The notes under the pieces are model-generated. The model had not been told where the DNA came from. It made no database searches and worked only from the letters and a program-made list of their open reading frames with translations. This document shows, piece after piece, positions 55,501 through 64,000 of a stretch of 64,000 nt of DNA. How positions within the stretch are numbered: position 1 is the first letter of the stretch; the number at the start of each line of letters is the position of its first letter. The stretch lies in the NCBI GenBank assembly GCA_036898135.1, contig CM072516.1:66193172-66257171 (forward strand). The letters run 5' to 3'. This stretch comes from Oncomelania hupensis. Taxonomy: Eukaryota > Mollusca > Gastropoda > Littorinimorpha > Pomatiopsidae. The position numbers and the translations under genes are program-made.

Positions 55501-58500
55501 ATGAACACGGCTTTGGATTCTTGGTCCACAAAGACATTCTTGCCACTGTCATGGGTTGCCGCCCAGTCTCTAGTAGACCCTTTAAACATCACCATCATCC
55601 ATGTCTATGCCCCAACATCAGACTATGACGACAGCAAAGTCGTTGACCAAGTGCCGAAGAAGGACATCGTCATATTGCAAGGTTGCCCAAGATGCACACC
55701 ACAACTGGGGAGATACATGTGGACTCCACTGCAACAACGAGACAAATGACAGGGGTCTGAGACTCTTGTTTTGCCAGATACAACAATCTGATACTGGCAA
55801 ACATGCTGGATCCCCACAAAAATCCAGACAATGGACATGGCACAGTCCCAGCGGGGAGCATCACAACCAGACTGACTACATCATGGTCAAGACACACTTC
55901 AGATCAAGCATAAAAAATTGCAGGACACGCATTTTTCCAATAGCAAACTTTGGAAGTGACCACGATCTCGTGAAGATGTTCTTCCGGCTCCACTTGAAGA
56001 GAGTAAACACAGCAAAGTACACCAGACTGAAGTTCGACCTGGACATACTGCAAGACAGAAATATTCCAAGCCACAATTGGAGGTAAATTTGCACCACTGC
56101 TCATTTTAGGAGCTGGTGAAATAAAGTCAACACCATGACCACCACTTTCAACTCACCACCCGTGGAGATGCCCCAATGACTTTTGATTTATGGGATAGAT
56201 AGGATAGTTGCCACCACTGTTAGTCGTTATATTTTCTAGTGATACGATAAGATATTTGTATTAGTACTATCTCAGTAATATTACCTTTATTTCAATAACG
56301 ATTTTGTATAATTTGTCTTATGCAGGCAAGATCCCAGATGAGAAAGTGGCGATGCAGTTGACACCTCAAGCAGTGGCCAAAATCAGCCAGGGTCAACCAT
56401 CTTGGCCTGCTAACGTTGTTAGCCAGGTAGCAAACTTAAAAGTCCATAAGAGCTCTAGTGTTTCTGATTGAACACAATAGCATGTAAATTATGGCCCCCC
56501 AAAAGAAATCTGGAATTGACCCCAACCTCGAGATAACATTTCAGCACTCTATGTCTAATAGACAAATTTTGCATGAAATTGTGATAGACTTGGAATTTTA
56601 TTGCACAAGGCCAAAATTATTGTTTTTGTTTTTGTGGTTTGTTCTTTGTATTGTTTACTGTGAGCATTGTTGCTAAGTATGCGGAAGGAAAGTTTAGCAA
56701 GAGAATCTTTGTTGCCCGTGCATTAAAAAATCTATCGGCAACACTGGAGCTCTGGAGTAAAACAAATGAACTAAAAAAGTAAAATACATAAATGTTGATA
56801 TATCTTGAGCACTCAGGGTTTTATTTCAGTTCTTTTGAGCTGTTGTGATCATAGAAGGGTATTTTCTTATGCTGAAGGAGTATTGTACTCATAATACCAA
56901 CAATACCCATCGTAGATATTAGAAGGTCCAAGTTCATTTATTTAGTTTTAACTGTATACTTTTTGTGACAATTTAAAACAATGCAATGGGAGAAAGTAGT
57001 TACAAAATAAAACACAAATTTCCAATATAATATTGCTTAGGCTTGTCACTCTTCAAAACATCTGCAACTCACATTTATTATTCATTTATTGGTAAACATA
57101 TTAAAATACATAAATAAATAATAATAAAAATCTCAGCCTTTACTGTCGAGCATCATTTTCATTCAAACCCAAGTAGAGAAAATCTGCAGTTACTAAGAAT
57201 TTTTTTAATTAAACCTTTTTTTGAACATGTATTCTATTTTCGTTTCTGAATGTATGCATAATACATATTTAGAGATACTTAGTTAAAGAAATGCATACTC
57301 AAGCAGTATGGTGTAGAAGTATGTGGTATGACCTTTCATGTTAGGCATGGGTCTAACGTTCGTCGGGTTTTACGATGGATGTATTCATTGAAAGTTTGAT
57401 CAAATGATTAACATGATGTGTGTGTTTTGTGTTAAAAGTGTTGGTTAGATTATTTTGCTGGAGGTTGACACTGTAAGTTCATCTGATATCTGATTGTTAG
57501 ACGTTGGACTCTTCTCTTTGGATGGACACAGACCGTTCAACTCGCCTTCAGCACGAAGTTAGTTAATTTATTGTGATTTTCAGTTTAGTGTGGACACTGA
57601 TATTTTTTTGAATGTCAAAGTTTATTTTGACCCACTTTCTTGTGTGGCTGCTTGAATGTCAAATTTGTGTTTACCTCATGATTAGTATTCATGTTCTCCG
57701 CGAATCATTTTCAGATTAAAGCAGTAACATTGTTAATTATGTCACTGGTATTTTGCTTTCAGCCAGTGTGGAAGGTCTCGTGTGGATATGGGGACTATAA
57801 AAAAAACAAAAACCATGCTAGTATAGTTATAGTTGATAGTACGAGTTTTTCCAGTGATCGACTTCAAATAATATGCAAATAGATTTTATGGAGTATATAT
57901 CTGCAAGAACATTATGTTTCTATCCCTCCATGTGGCATACAAGGCTTATAGTATTGCAGTGAACAATATTAATTGATGAAAGATTTTTCCTTCTATTTTT
58001 AGTATTTGTAATGTGCTACGTGAGGTTATTTTAATGAGAGTTTTTAAAGATAATCATTTGTAATAAGCATGTGTGCCTTAGAAAGATTTCTGAATGGCAT
58101 GGTTTATTTAGAATTTCTGATGTTCAGATGGACTGTTTTCAATTTTCTGTAAATCAAAATCTTTGTTATAATCTAAACACAATCTCACATTTCTTTCCTT
58201 TCTCTCTGTCTTTTTTTTTCCTTCTTCTTCTCCCTTCTTCGAATTTCAGTTGACTGGATCTGGGGCTGGGCAGATGATCACTACCTACGATCCGAGGCTT
58301 AATGCCCTTGGCCTTCCACAATACCCTCCCTTGCCAGCCGCTCTGGATGCAGCCAAAGTGGAGGAGATTCGTCGCACCGTTTACATCGGCAACCTTGACC
58401 ATAAGACGGTAACACACTTTAGTCAACTTGTGCCATAGGTCATTGGTACCATGAATCTGATAAGGTCTCGAATTCATATTCAGTGTGAGGGTTAGGGCAT

Positions 58501-61372
58501 GGAAAGTGCAACGCACACATACTGTTGATGAATCTTGTACATTAATGGGCTCAAAGTCTTGGGATTTTGTTTCCAGACACATTTTCAACTTAAAAGTCTG
58601 GGAATGTTTGGAGAACTACCAACAACCGGTGGTGTCATCCAGGACACACAATAGGTAGCGGGAAAGAAAAGAAAGATCTGTGCTGAAAATAACATGTTTT
58701 TATTTCCGACAGTTTTTTGTGTCTTTTACCCCTTGCCATTAAATTTGTTTCCAAAATGTGCGTGGATTGAATGCGTGCACGTGAATCACAAATTCTCTCT
58801 CTCCGGATTTTCGGCCAGCTGTAACGTGACCGCCATTACTACTTGCTCTTCAACTTTCTGTAAAGTGTCCCTTTCGGCGTAGAATTCCCTAAAAATAGCT
58901 TCATTCAACGATCAAAAATCTGTCGACTGCTAAAGAAAGAGTCCCTTTCCTTTCTAGAAGGGTTATTTTTCCGATTAAATCGATGGTGGCTTTTAGACAT
59001 GGACAATAAAAAATTGCCCAACTTTAACCTTTTGTAAATCAAAAACTACTCAACCGACCGTAGTCATAAAAAATGCGCTAGAAAGTCCGATTTCTTGTGA
59101 ATCCTCCGACTATGTAAGTTTCCGTCAAAGATTCATGCATGAGGAGCGCGAGCCAATAAAAACCGAGTACTTGCAAAACCGGTCAGATCTTTTGTGATTA
59201 TAGCGATTCTTGGCGGAGTGTGTTCAAACGAAGCAATGGTGACGTACATTTCGAGATAATTTGTTGAAGAAATCAAACCCATCCTTGATGCGTTGATGTT
59301 TTTCTATTCATTTAGTGTTTAGAAGTTGATCTGCTGATAAATTCTGTTGAATTTAGCGTTTTGACTTTGAGTGCGTAGTTTTCATTTTGATGATAGTAGT
59401 TTGTGCTGGGTCATTTTGTATTGGGTGTTGAAATGGGAGTGCTCGATAAACGACCAAAGTTATATTTTGCCTTTCGCCGTACATGTGATATATTTGTTTG
59501 AAACTAATCTTGAATTATTACTCTGATGGTTTAAACCCTAACCCTTACGCATCACCATTCCTTCTTCCTTTTTCCCCCAGTTAATCCGAATTTATGGTCC
59601 ATCAAACTAGTGTGATTACTAATTTATTTCTCATGACAAGCAAGGTGAAATAATAAAATTAGAAACGAGTTAAAAATAACCAGATACATGACTTTTGTTT
59701 TGGGACAATTAAAGTTTAAAGTAAAACTGAAAGTAAACAGGCCTTCGAGGTTTCAGTACAAAATGATTATGAACATAGTATTAAATTTTAATTTTTCCGC
59801 TGGAGAACCTGGAGACTTTGTCCACTCTTTGGGGATTATTTTAAACATTACACTGAATTTTACTGATGTCTGTAAAGATTACACTGTCATCTATCTACAC
59901 ACCAAACATTTTGGTTGTGTCTTAAATAGTTTCTGAATTATTGGCATTGAAGTGCAAGAAACTGGTTTTCCGCTTGGCAAATTGAAGTTTTTGTGATTTG
60001 TGAGGCTCTTATACTCCAAAAGTATTGAACTAAGCTGTCTGAAAAAAAATGGGCGTGTTTTACACCAATTTATTTCGAATATCTGAAAGTTTCAGACAGC
60101 TGCTATAGATATTGTGAGAAATGTGATTACCCAAAGTTGCCCTCCCATGCAATTTTGCGATGGTTTCAGTTGTGTTTTTTGTTAAGTTTGCATGCTTGCT
60201 GACAGAAGCCATTTGAGATTAGAGGGCTAGAACTATGTGTTTTTTCTATTCCTGGTTGCTGATAACAGATCATGAAGAGCCGGAGATAACTATGTGGTAG
60301 TAGGTACCCACATGCTGCTAAAGTTGCCCTATTTTACAGTTTTGAACAGAGTCGCGACAGAGTATATACTAAAATATCAATATCTCGGGAACTAATACAG
60401 GTATACACTCACTTTTTTGTGTGGTTTGCTTGTACTTAATTTTTTCTTCAAGACATCACAAAACATACACTCTCACTTTAAAACCAAGTTTTGACTGCCG
60501 CTATCTACACACACATACATACCAGAATTTTTTTTTTAAAAGGGTGGGTGTGTTTTAAAAAAAAAAACTAGAAAAGGAGTTTTAAAAAAAAGATTTACAA
60601 TGATAAAAGTTTAAAAAAAAAAAAAGGCTTTCTGCAAAATCAGCCTCTTGTAGCTTGCATTGTCGCAGCGACCGCTTTCTTCTGAGCAATCACAAATGTG
60701 GATGGAGATATTGAGTGCGCACAATTTTCATTTGAGGTACTAGGTGTTAGGATTTGTGTGACCTTTGACCATATTTAATATTTATGAATGCCTCACAGGG
60801 CTTCAAGAGTACGTATTTGGTGTAGGGTAGGGTTGGGTCTATTGTATCAGCCTAAAACCAAAAACCTTTACTGAGCAGCTTTGTTATGGGTTCTCCCTCT
60901 GCAGCTTTGGTAGATGCTATTTTTATTAGTGCTAGAGGAATAGCTAGCAGTTGCTATTAAATTATTAATAGACACAAAAACTAGATTTTATTGATTAAAA
61001 AACCAACAACTATACTTTCGAAAGAGTTTTTTATTGTTGTAAGCTAATTTTTTTCAGTGAGGCTACACTCGCTGTGAATGTTAAAAGGATCTGTTGAGGG
61101 GGCGTGGTCAAACTGGATCTATTTAAGTACTAAGTGTTAGCTTTATAGAGAAAATGTTGTTTTGCTCTTTTATGTTTACTTATGTACTGGTGTTTTCAGA
61201 ATGCAGAGACCCTGATTCAGTTCTTCTCTTCAGCTGGGGAGGTGAAGTATTGCCGCATGGCAGGAGATGAAACTGCTTTTGCCCGTGGGGCTTACCTGGA
61301 AATGACTGACCAGCGGGCAGTGGCCACCTGTTTGGGCTACAATGGTGTCAGCTTCAATGGCCGAATCATCAC
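39954..61372 (+). CDS. SREK1: Splicing regulatory protein SREK1-like, 5' part
   Basis: Five coding exons: 39954-40081, 53090-53223, 56326-56426, 58250-58408 and 61200-61372, all with GT-AG borders and compatible phases, giving 231 residues plus two bases before the next, unseen exon. RRM1 spans about residues 8-82 (RVIQVTNIAPSTTKDQLKTL, then LHLTNTVFIDRALIVVPVMD). A linker with YDPRLNALGLPQYPPL leads to VEEIRRTVYIGNLDHKT, the start of RRM2, and AGEVKYCRMAGDETAFARGA. The order and the TNTVF(I/V)DRALIVVP and RMAGDET blocks are characteristic of SREK1, a nuclear SR-related protein that modulates splice-site choice. The arginine/serine/glutamate/lysine-rich tail lies outside the window. Intron 1 (13 kb) is a transposon sink. 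Confidence 0.93.
40282..40583. mobile_element. MITE, GGTCG(A/T)TTCGCCG family, 8-bp TSD
   Basis: Ends GGTTTATAGGCGTTTCGCCG and the complement of CGGCGAAACGACCATGTACC are inverted repeats. GCAGAAAC flanks both sides (40274-40281, 40584-40591). Subterminal GGTCGATTCGCCG motifs occur at least four times. 302 bp, no coding frame; in SREK1 intron 1. Confidence 0.82.
41186..41671. mobile_element. MITE, CAGGTCGTTTCGGCG family, 9-bp TSD
   Basis: Ends carry CAGGTCGTTTCGGCG (41190-41204) and CGCCGAAACGACCTG inverted. CATAAAGTG flanks both sides (41177-41185, 41672-41680). The right end repeats CGCCGAAACGACC at least four times with variable spacers, and the left end has matching inverted copies. No coding frame. 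It resembles 40282-40583 in design and terminal motif. Confidence 0.82.
41681..43011. other. SREK1 intron 1, unassigned
   Basis: AT-rich. Two short related motifs, GTGTGAACGGTTGCTAC (41822) and AATGTGTAACGGTTGCTAC (42173), each followed by a GTAACCAAA, suggest an old repeat. No coding region. Confidence 0.4.
43012..43175. repeat. Dispersed repeat D, copy 2 (twin TATAAATAG boxes)
   Basis: Same order of blocks as 22505-22670: TTCAGCCAGGCT, GCTATAAATAGC twice, TTTCACTGAGTGAAAG, GTGCTGCTCACATAGGC, TTGAGCTGGTGTG. Independent location shows it is mobile. Confidence 0.75.
43192..43599. repeat. Inverted-repeat unit CTGAACGTTCGCTAC
   Basis: CTGAACGTTCGCTAC at 43192-43206 is repeated inverted at 43585-43599. 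No flanking duplication was found, so it may be an old MITE. Confidence 0.55.
43600..44584. other. SREK1 intron 1, unassigned
   Basis: No gene; includes an A23 tract at 44326-44348, possibly an old retroposon tail. Confidence 0.4.
44585..45084. mobile_element. DNA transposon MITE, 6-bp TSD TAAAGG
   Basis: Ends CAGTGATGT and ACATCACTG, flanked by TAAAGG on both sides (44579-44584, 45085-45090). Inside, AATCGGCC-type motifs recur near both ends, and 44932-44997 could encode MPLKKKPKLISGLSFGVGKR followed by a stop, which may be the N-terminus of a lost transposase. About 500 bp. Confidence 0.75.
46461..47935. repeat. 32-bp minisatellite, about 45 copies
   Basis: Each unit is a constant block TATGGTCCTCGCCATTTCAT plus GTAG followed by an 8-base variable part, mostly GAGACTAG or CCATCCTG and more rarely CAGTCCTG or TAGACTAG. 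Edge units are more diverged than central ones. A 32-bp period is not a multiple of 3 and there is no open frame. Confidence 0.95.
49757..50656 (+). pseudogene. hAT-type transposase C-terminal half, broken
   Basis: The frame starting near 49757 reads GATEKACQTFKMECRDFLLA, then IVKKIMDKAPNKYQIVRNLA, meets a TAG at about 49882, and after a frameshift near 49930 continues for 242 codons to a TGA at 50656. The downstream part has VVQQLLILSHGQATVERGFS, equivalent to the hAT C-terminal dimerisation signature, then a long charged, probably coiled-coil tail (from about residue 150). The N-terminal BED finger and most of the catalytic core are missing. It lies in the same orientation as the host gene SREK1. 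Confidence 0.72.
51958..52674. mobile_element. hAT-like MITE, TSD CTTCAT (6) or CTTCATCA (8)
   Basis: The right end reads AACCGG...GGTTAAATCCATCCCTG. The left end has CAGTTATTGTCCTAGGGATT followed by AAAACCGG, so the inverted repeat is imperfect. CTTCATCA occurs at 51952-51959 and 52675-52682; if the ends are CAG...CTG the duplication is the first six bases. AACCGGTA motifs recur near both ends. A (CT)n microsatellite lies inside. Confidence 0.7.
52471..52522. repeat. (CT)n microsatellite
   Basis: About 26 CT units preceded by GGCTGGCTGGCTGG. Confidence 0.95.
53615..54405 (-). repeat. Dispersed repeat C, copy 4
   Basis: Reverse complement follows the family order. It contains CTCCAAGGTCAAGGTC and CCCAAGGTCAAGGTCATT (54040-54140) and the AGTGCCCAGAAAAAAATAAA block in reverse near 54310. 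In SREK1 intron 2. Confidence 0.78.
54452..54647 (+). mobile_element. RTE-like LINE, 196-bp 3'-end insertion
   Basis: Nearly identical to the last 196 bp of the other RTE-like copies, ending GGACAGGATAGGATAGG, flanked by a 14-bp duplication AAAAGGTTGTGATG (54438-54451, 54648-54661). A perfect long TSD suggests a young, heavily 5'-truncated insertion. Confidence 0.92.
54960..56212 (+). mobile_element. RTE-like LINE with endonuclease domain, internally deleted
   Basis: Frames between 55290 and 56086 give GTWNVRTLTAEGKLENL..., ILGISELRWK, FNITIIHVYAPTSDYDDSKV, then TDYIMVKTHFRSSIKNCRTR and GSDHDLVKMFFRLHLKRV: the motifs of an AP-type endonuclease, in order. Many stops and frameshifts break it. 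After 56100 it jumps to a GGATAGATAGGATAG tail without any RT, so the whole RT was deleted. It may represent the 5' part of the same family as the other RTE-like copies. Confidence 0.75.
56427..58249. other. SREK1 intron 3
   Basis: AT-rich with no recognised element; the acceptor of exon 4 has a long pyrimidine tract (58185-58240). Confidence 0.45.
58409..59949. other. SREK1 intron 4, 5' part
   Basis: No coding region. The 58700-59300 stretch is less AT-rich and could be an old element, but no ends were found. Confidence 0.35.
59950..60515 (-). repeat. Dispersed repeat A, copy 2
   Basis: Reverse complement matches 7283-8025 without the 7392-7627 block. It shows the uninterrupted form of the family: AAAAAAGTGAGTG followed directly by ATACCTGTATTAGTT. 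Confidence 0.75.
60516..61199. other. SREK1 intron 4, 3' part
   Basis: AT-rich, with A/T homopolymers at 60530-60620; no element recognised. Confidence 0.4.
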
Positions 61373-62271
61373 GTGAGTACCTCAGAATATTCTCTCTGTG
61401 GCTTGATATTTGTAATGCTTGGATGCTCCAAAAACAAAACTCCCCAAAACATAATAATGTACCTGGGACACTCAAGTTCTAGCTAAATGTTGTAATGTTC
61501 CATTTGATACTTTGAAGTTAAATCCCAGTTGTTATTTTGGCTCTATATTCAAACCTACTGTTGTTTGAAATTTACCAATTTACAAGCTGTTTGAAATTTA
61601 CCAATTTCCTCTTATTTGTTTTGGTAAGTTATTTTATGTGCAGTGGGTAGTTAGTTTTCTATAACACTATGTAACATTTCTTGCGAAATTGCTGTATGAT
61701 GCTGTACTGTCTTGTGTATAATGATGTCAATGATACCAACATTGTTGTATTGTACTGTGTTGTTATTGAGAGTGTCAGTTTCTCCTTTGGTATTGGCACT
61801 TAAGGTCAGACATGGGGGTGTAGTATGACCCAAAAGTAATCAAAGACTATGCCTGAATGTTATTATTTGGTTTTGAAGTATATAACATGACAAACAAAAT
61901 GTAATTACCAAATCCTCCTTATGGTTGCTATGGAAACAATCCAAAATGGCCACCAAATACATAAGGTTTCACAACTAATGACTTCAAAAGTACTTTATGA
62001 AAACAAATTCTGTTTTCACAGTCATGTTAAAGAACACAAGTACTTATTTTTTACAAAGAGATTTGTGGATACATTGATTTGATATTTTCCTGCAATTTTT
62101 ATGTAAACTAATAAATCCAGAAGCATTTTTTAACACTATTTTCATGAACCCAGAGCCAAAAAAATACTACTTAAAAATGGTGCATACAAAAATCCCTTTG
62201 TAAAAATCAAAACCACTATGTTATATATCAGAATGCACACTTATAAGGAAATTGCTGCATTCCTTACAGAG
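61373..62271. other. SREK1 intron 5 before the Mutator-like element
   Basis: No gene seen. The low-coordinate end of the Mutator-like element may lie here, but no terminal repeat was found. Confidence 0.35.
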
Positions 62272-64000
62272 TTATCGCTGCATATCTGCGCTGCAAAACA
62301 GTGACGTTGAACAAAACGGAGAAGACCAGACTGAAAAATAAGATACGGATACGGAAATGTCCATATACAGTTTGTTCATGATGGTCATAATTTCTGTGGC
62401 TCCTTCATTGAAAGCACACATTGCCCTTGTGACGCTCCCCTGTAAACGGTGCATGCCCATGAACGATATCTTGGGGCAACGAATCCAATCGTTCCATTCA
62501 AACACTTGTCGGTGTCTGAGTGCCACCGTGGGTAATCTTGCGCAGCAGGGCTTGATCAGACATGCGACGGTACAAGGGGATCTTGTTGTGTGCCACCAGC
62601 ACAGACAAGAAGGTGTGTGAGCGGTGATCCTGATGACTACCAGGCTGTTCACCACGAGCTAAAGCCTGCTGATACCAGCACCAACTGTTCTCTCCTGTCT
62701 TACACTGGTGATGGTGTGGCTCTTCATCAGTTGACATTGAATGTCACAATCCAGACCACACAGCATTCCTCATCTTGTCAACGTGTGGTATGTTGTCGAG
62801 GATGGCACCCCTGTAGAAATTCTGCCGGCTGTCGCACTTGCTCGCTGTCAGCCACCCAGTTTTTGCTCTTTGGACAGCTTGCGCAGAGCAGTCCCCATTG
62901 GCTTGTGTGCATGGTTAACACACTGTAGCTTCTTGACCTCTGTGATGCCATAAGGCCTGGCATCACAGACAGCTTTGTGTGCGGAGGAGTCTCCATCGTT
63001 GAGCATTTCAACATAGCAGAATTTCAGCTTCTCCTCCTCACATAATCTTAGCAGCCTCTGTTCCAATGCCTTGCTGGATGTGGTATGATTGATGCAACAG
63101 TCAGTTTGGTGATCTGCCTTCCACTATGCCAACTGATCATCTGTCAGGGCGGCCCTTTGAGTTTGCATGCATGGCAATTCTTTGAAAGTACATAATAGTC
63201 TGCAACGAGACCCGTCAGCACATCAATACACACACCCACTCCAAAAAATGATGTAAAACTCAGTTTCTGCAATGTTCCATCAAAGCTGACCGCAACGTTA
63301 ATGAGTGGAACTTCTCCTCTGTTGAGAGCATCCTCTATATCTGGACCAGTTTCTGCATAGGCTTTGCGGACAATTCTTGCTGTATTCTGCGGCAGCTCTT
63401 CCCATGCATCCACTTCATACTCTGTTGACAGTCAACAGCACCATTATATATATAATAAATGCATAAAGGGGTAAAATTACAGAAACCTACAGGAAATAGT
63501 TACATTATTCTTTATAATTATATATGATTCGACAGCCACACATGAAGTATAATTACATGCATGCATAGGCCATCACTACTGCAGCTTGCAGTCACTACCA
63601 TCATCATTATTATTATCAAGTCACCATCTGTTTATTAGAAAACAAGCAACAAGTAGTAAATGAACAATAATTACCTGTCAGTATCTTGTCATGCCCTTGG
63701 TAAATGCTTGGGTGCATATTGGGGGTGCCAATAAGAGCAGAAAAGGTGTCAAGGGATGTGTGACTTTTGTCTATTTCATGGCTGAACAGAACCATTCTTG
63801 GGTTGATCTCATAGGCAACATTCTGCTTTTCACTGTCATCAATTCAAAGAGAGATGAAACAGATGTTTGATTTGGATGCAAATCGTGGTTTTCCTTTTCA
63901 CGCATAGTGATCTTGAGACCACCTTCTTCAAGGTTTTCTGAACACAACAAATCTGACACAAATCTGGTCAGCTGTTTGATGTTGGAAAGTGTCCAATTGA
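62272..64000 (-). pseudogene. Mutator-like transposase, decayed, cut by the window edge
   Basis: Minus-strand pieces, from the right edge: NIKQLTRFVSDLLCSENLEE; a frame ending IYQGHDKILT at 63676; an apparent intron (donor GTAATT near 63675, acceptor CAACAG near 63423); EYEVDAWEELPQNTARIVRK, then VAVSFDGTLQKLSFTSFFGV and LSKNCHACKLKG (63413-63144); MLNDGDSSAHKAV and CVNHAHKPMGTALRKL (63000-62870); STDEEPHHHQCKTGENSWCW, YQQALARGEQPG; and WIRCPKISFMGMHRLQGSVT with RAMCAFNEG (62500-62400). The SFDG, DGDS and NHxHKxMG blocks are typical of the animal Mutator-like transposase domain. Frameshifts near 62515 and 62850-62740 show decay. In SREK1 intron 5, antisense to the gene. Confidence 0.75.

Overview
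The window is eukaryotic, AT-rich, intron-rich animal DNA. Three conserved housekeeping genes can be spliced by hand with GT-AG introns. Their protein sequences together with the mobile-element types (RTE-like, I/Nimb-like and CR1/L2-like LINEs, a DIRS element, a tRNA-derived SINE, piggyBac-, hAT- and Mutator-like DNA transposons, TCAAGGTCA-rich dispersed repeats) suggest a lophotrochozoan, most likely a gastropod mollusc. The species is an inference. I see no bacterial operon, CRISPR array or plasmid signal.

Genes. (1) EIF3H, plus strand, complete: six coding exons between 1209 and 11866, 335 residues. (2) SGTA, minus strand, complete: ten coding exons between 36897 and 16173, 297 residues; convergent with EIF3H. 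(3) SREK1, plus strand, 5' part only: five exons between 39954 and 61372 covering RRM1 and most of RRM2; its SR-rich C-terminus lies beyond the right edge. SGTA and SREK1 are head to head, with about 3 kb between their start codons.

Most of the rest is transposable elements inside introns, many with boundaries readable to the base. EIF3H introns hold RTE-like LINE copies, including a three-level nest at 2759-5235, a piggyBac-like element (5933-6620), and an I/Nimb-like LINE (8190-11010) broken by a younger RTE-like copy with an open 288-codon frame (9382-10308). SGTA intron 8 holds a DIRS-type tyrosine-recombinase retrotransposon (about 18133-25520), itself invaded by a DNA transposon (19869-22140) that carries a SINE. 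SGTA intron 2 holds a putative 1,981-bp LTR (31982-33962). SREK1 introns hold two GGTCGTTTCG(G/C)CG-type MITEs, a 5.2-kb DNA transposon with a long 32-bp minisatellite (45859-51101), further MITEs and LINE pieces, and a decayed Mutator-like transposase running off the right edge.

The strongest system-level signal is a set of six DNA transposons with CAG...CTG ends and 6-bp target duplications, of very different size and content, several related by their terminal sequence. Two further points touch host genes: a LINE ends about 11 bp before the splice acceptor of EIF3H exon 3, and a dispersed repeat ends about 17 bp before the acceptor of SGTA exon 9, so repeat sequence now lies where the splicing signals should be.
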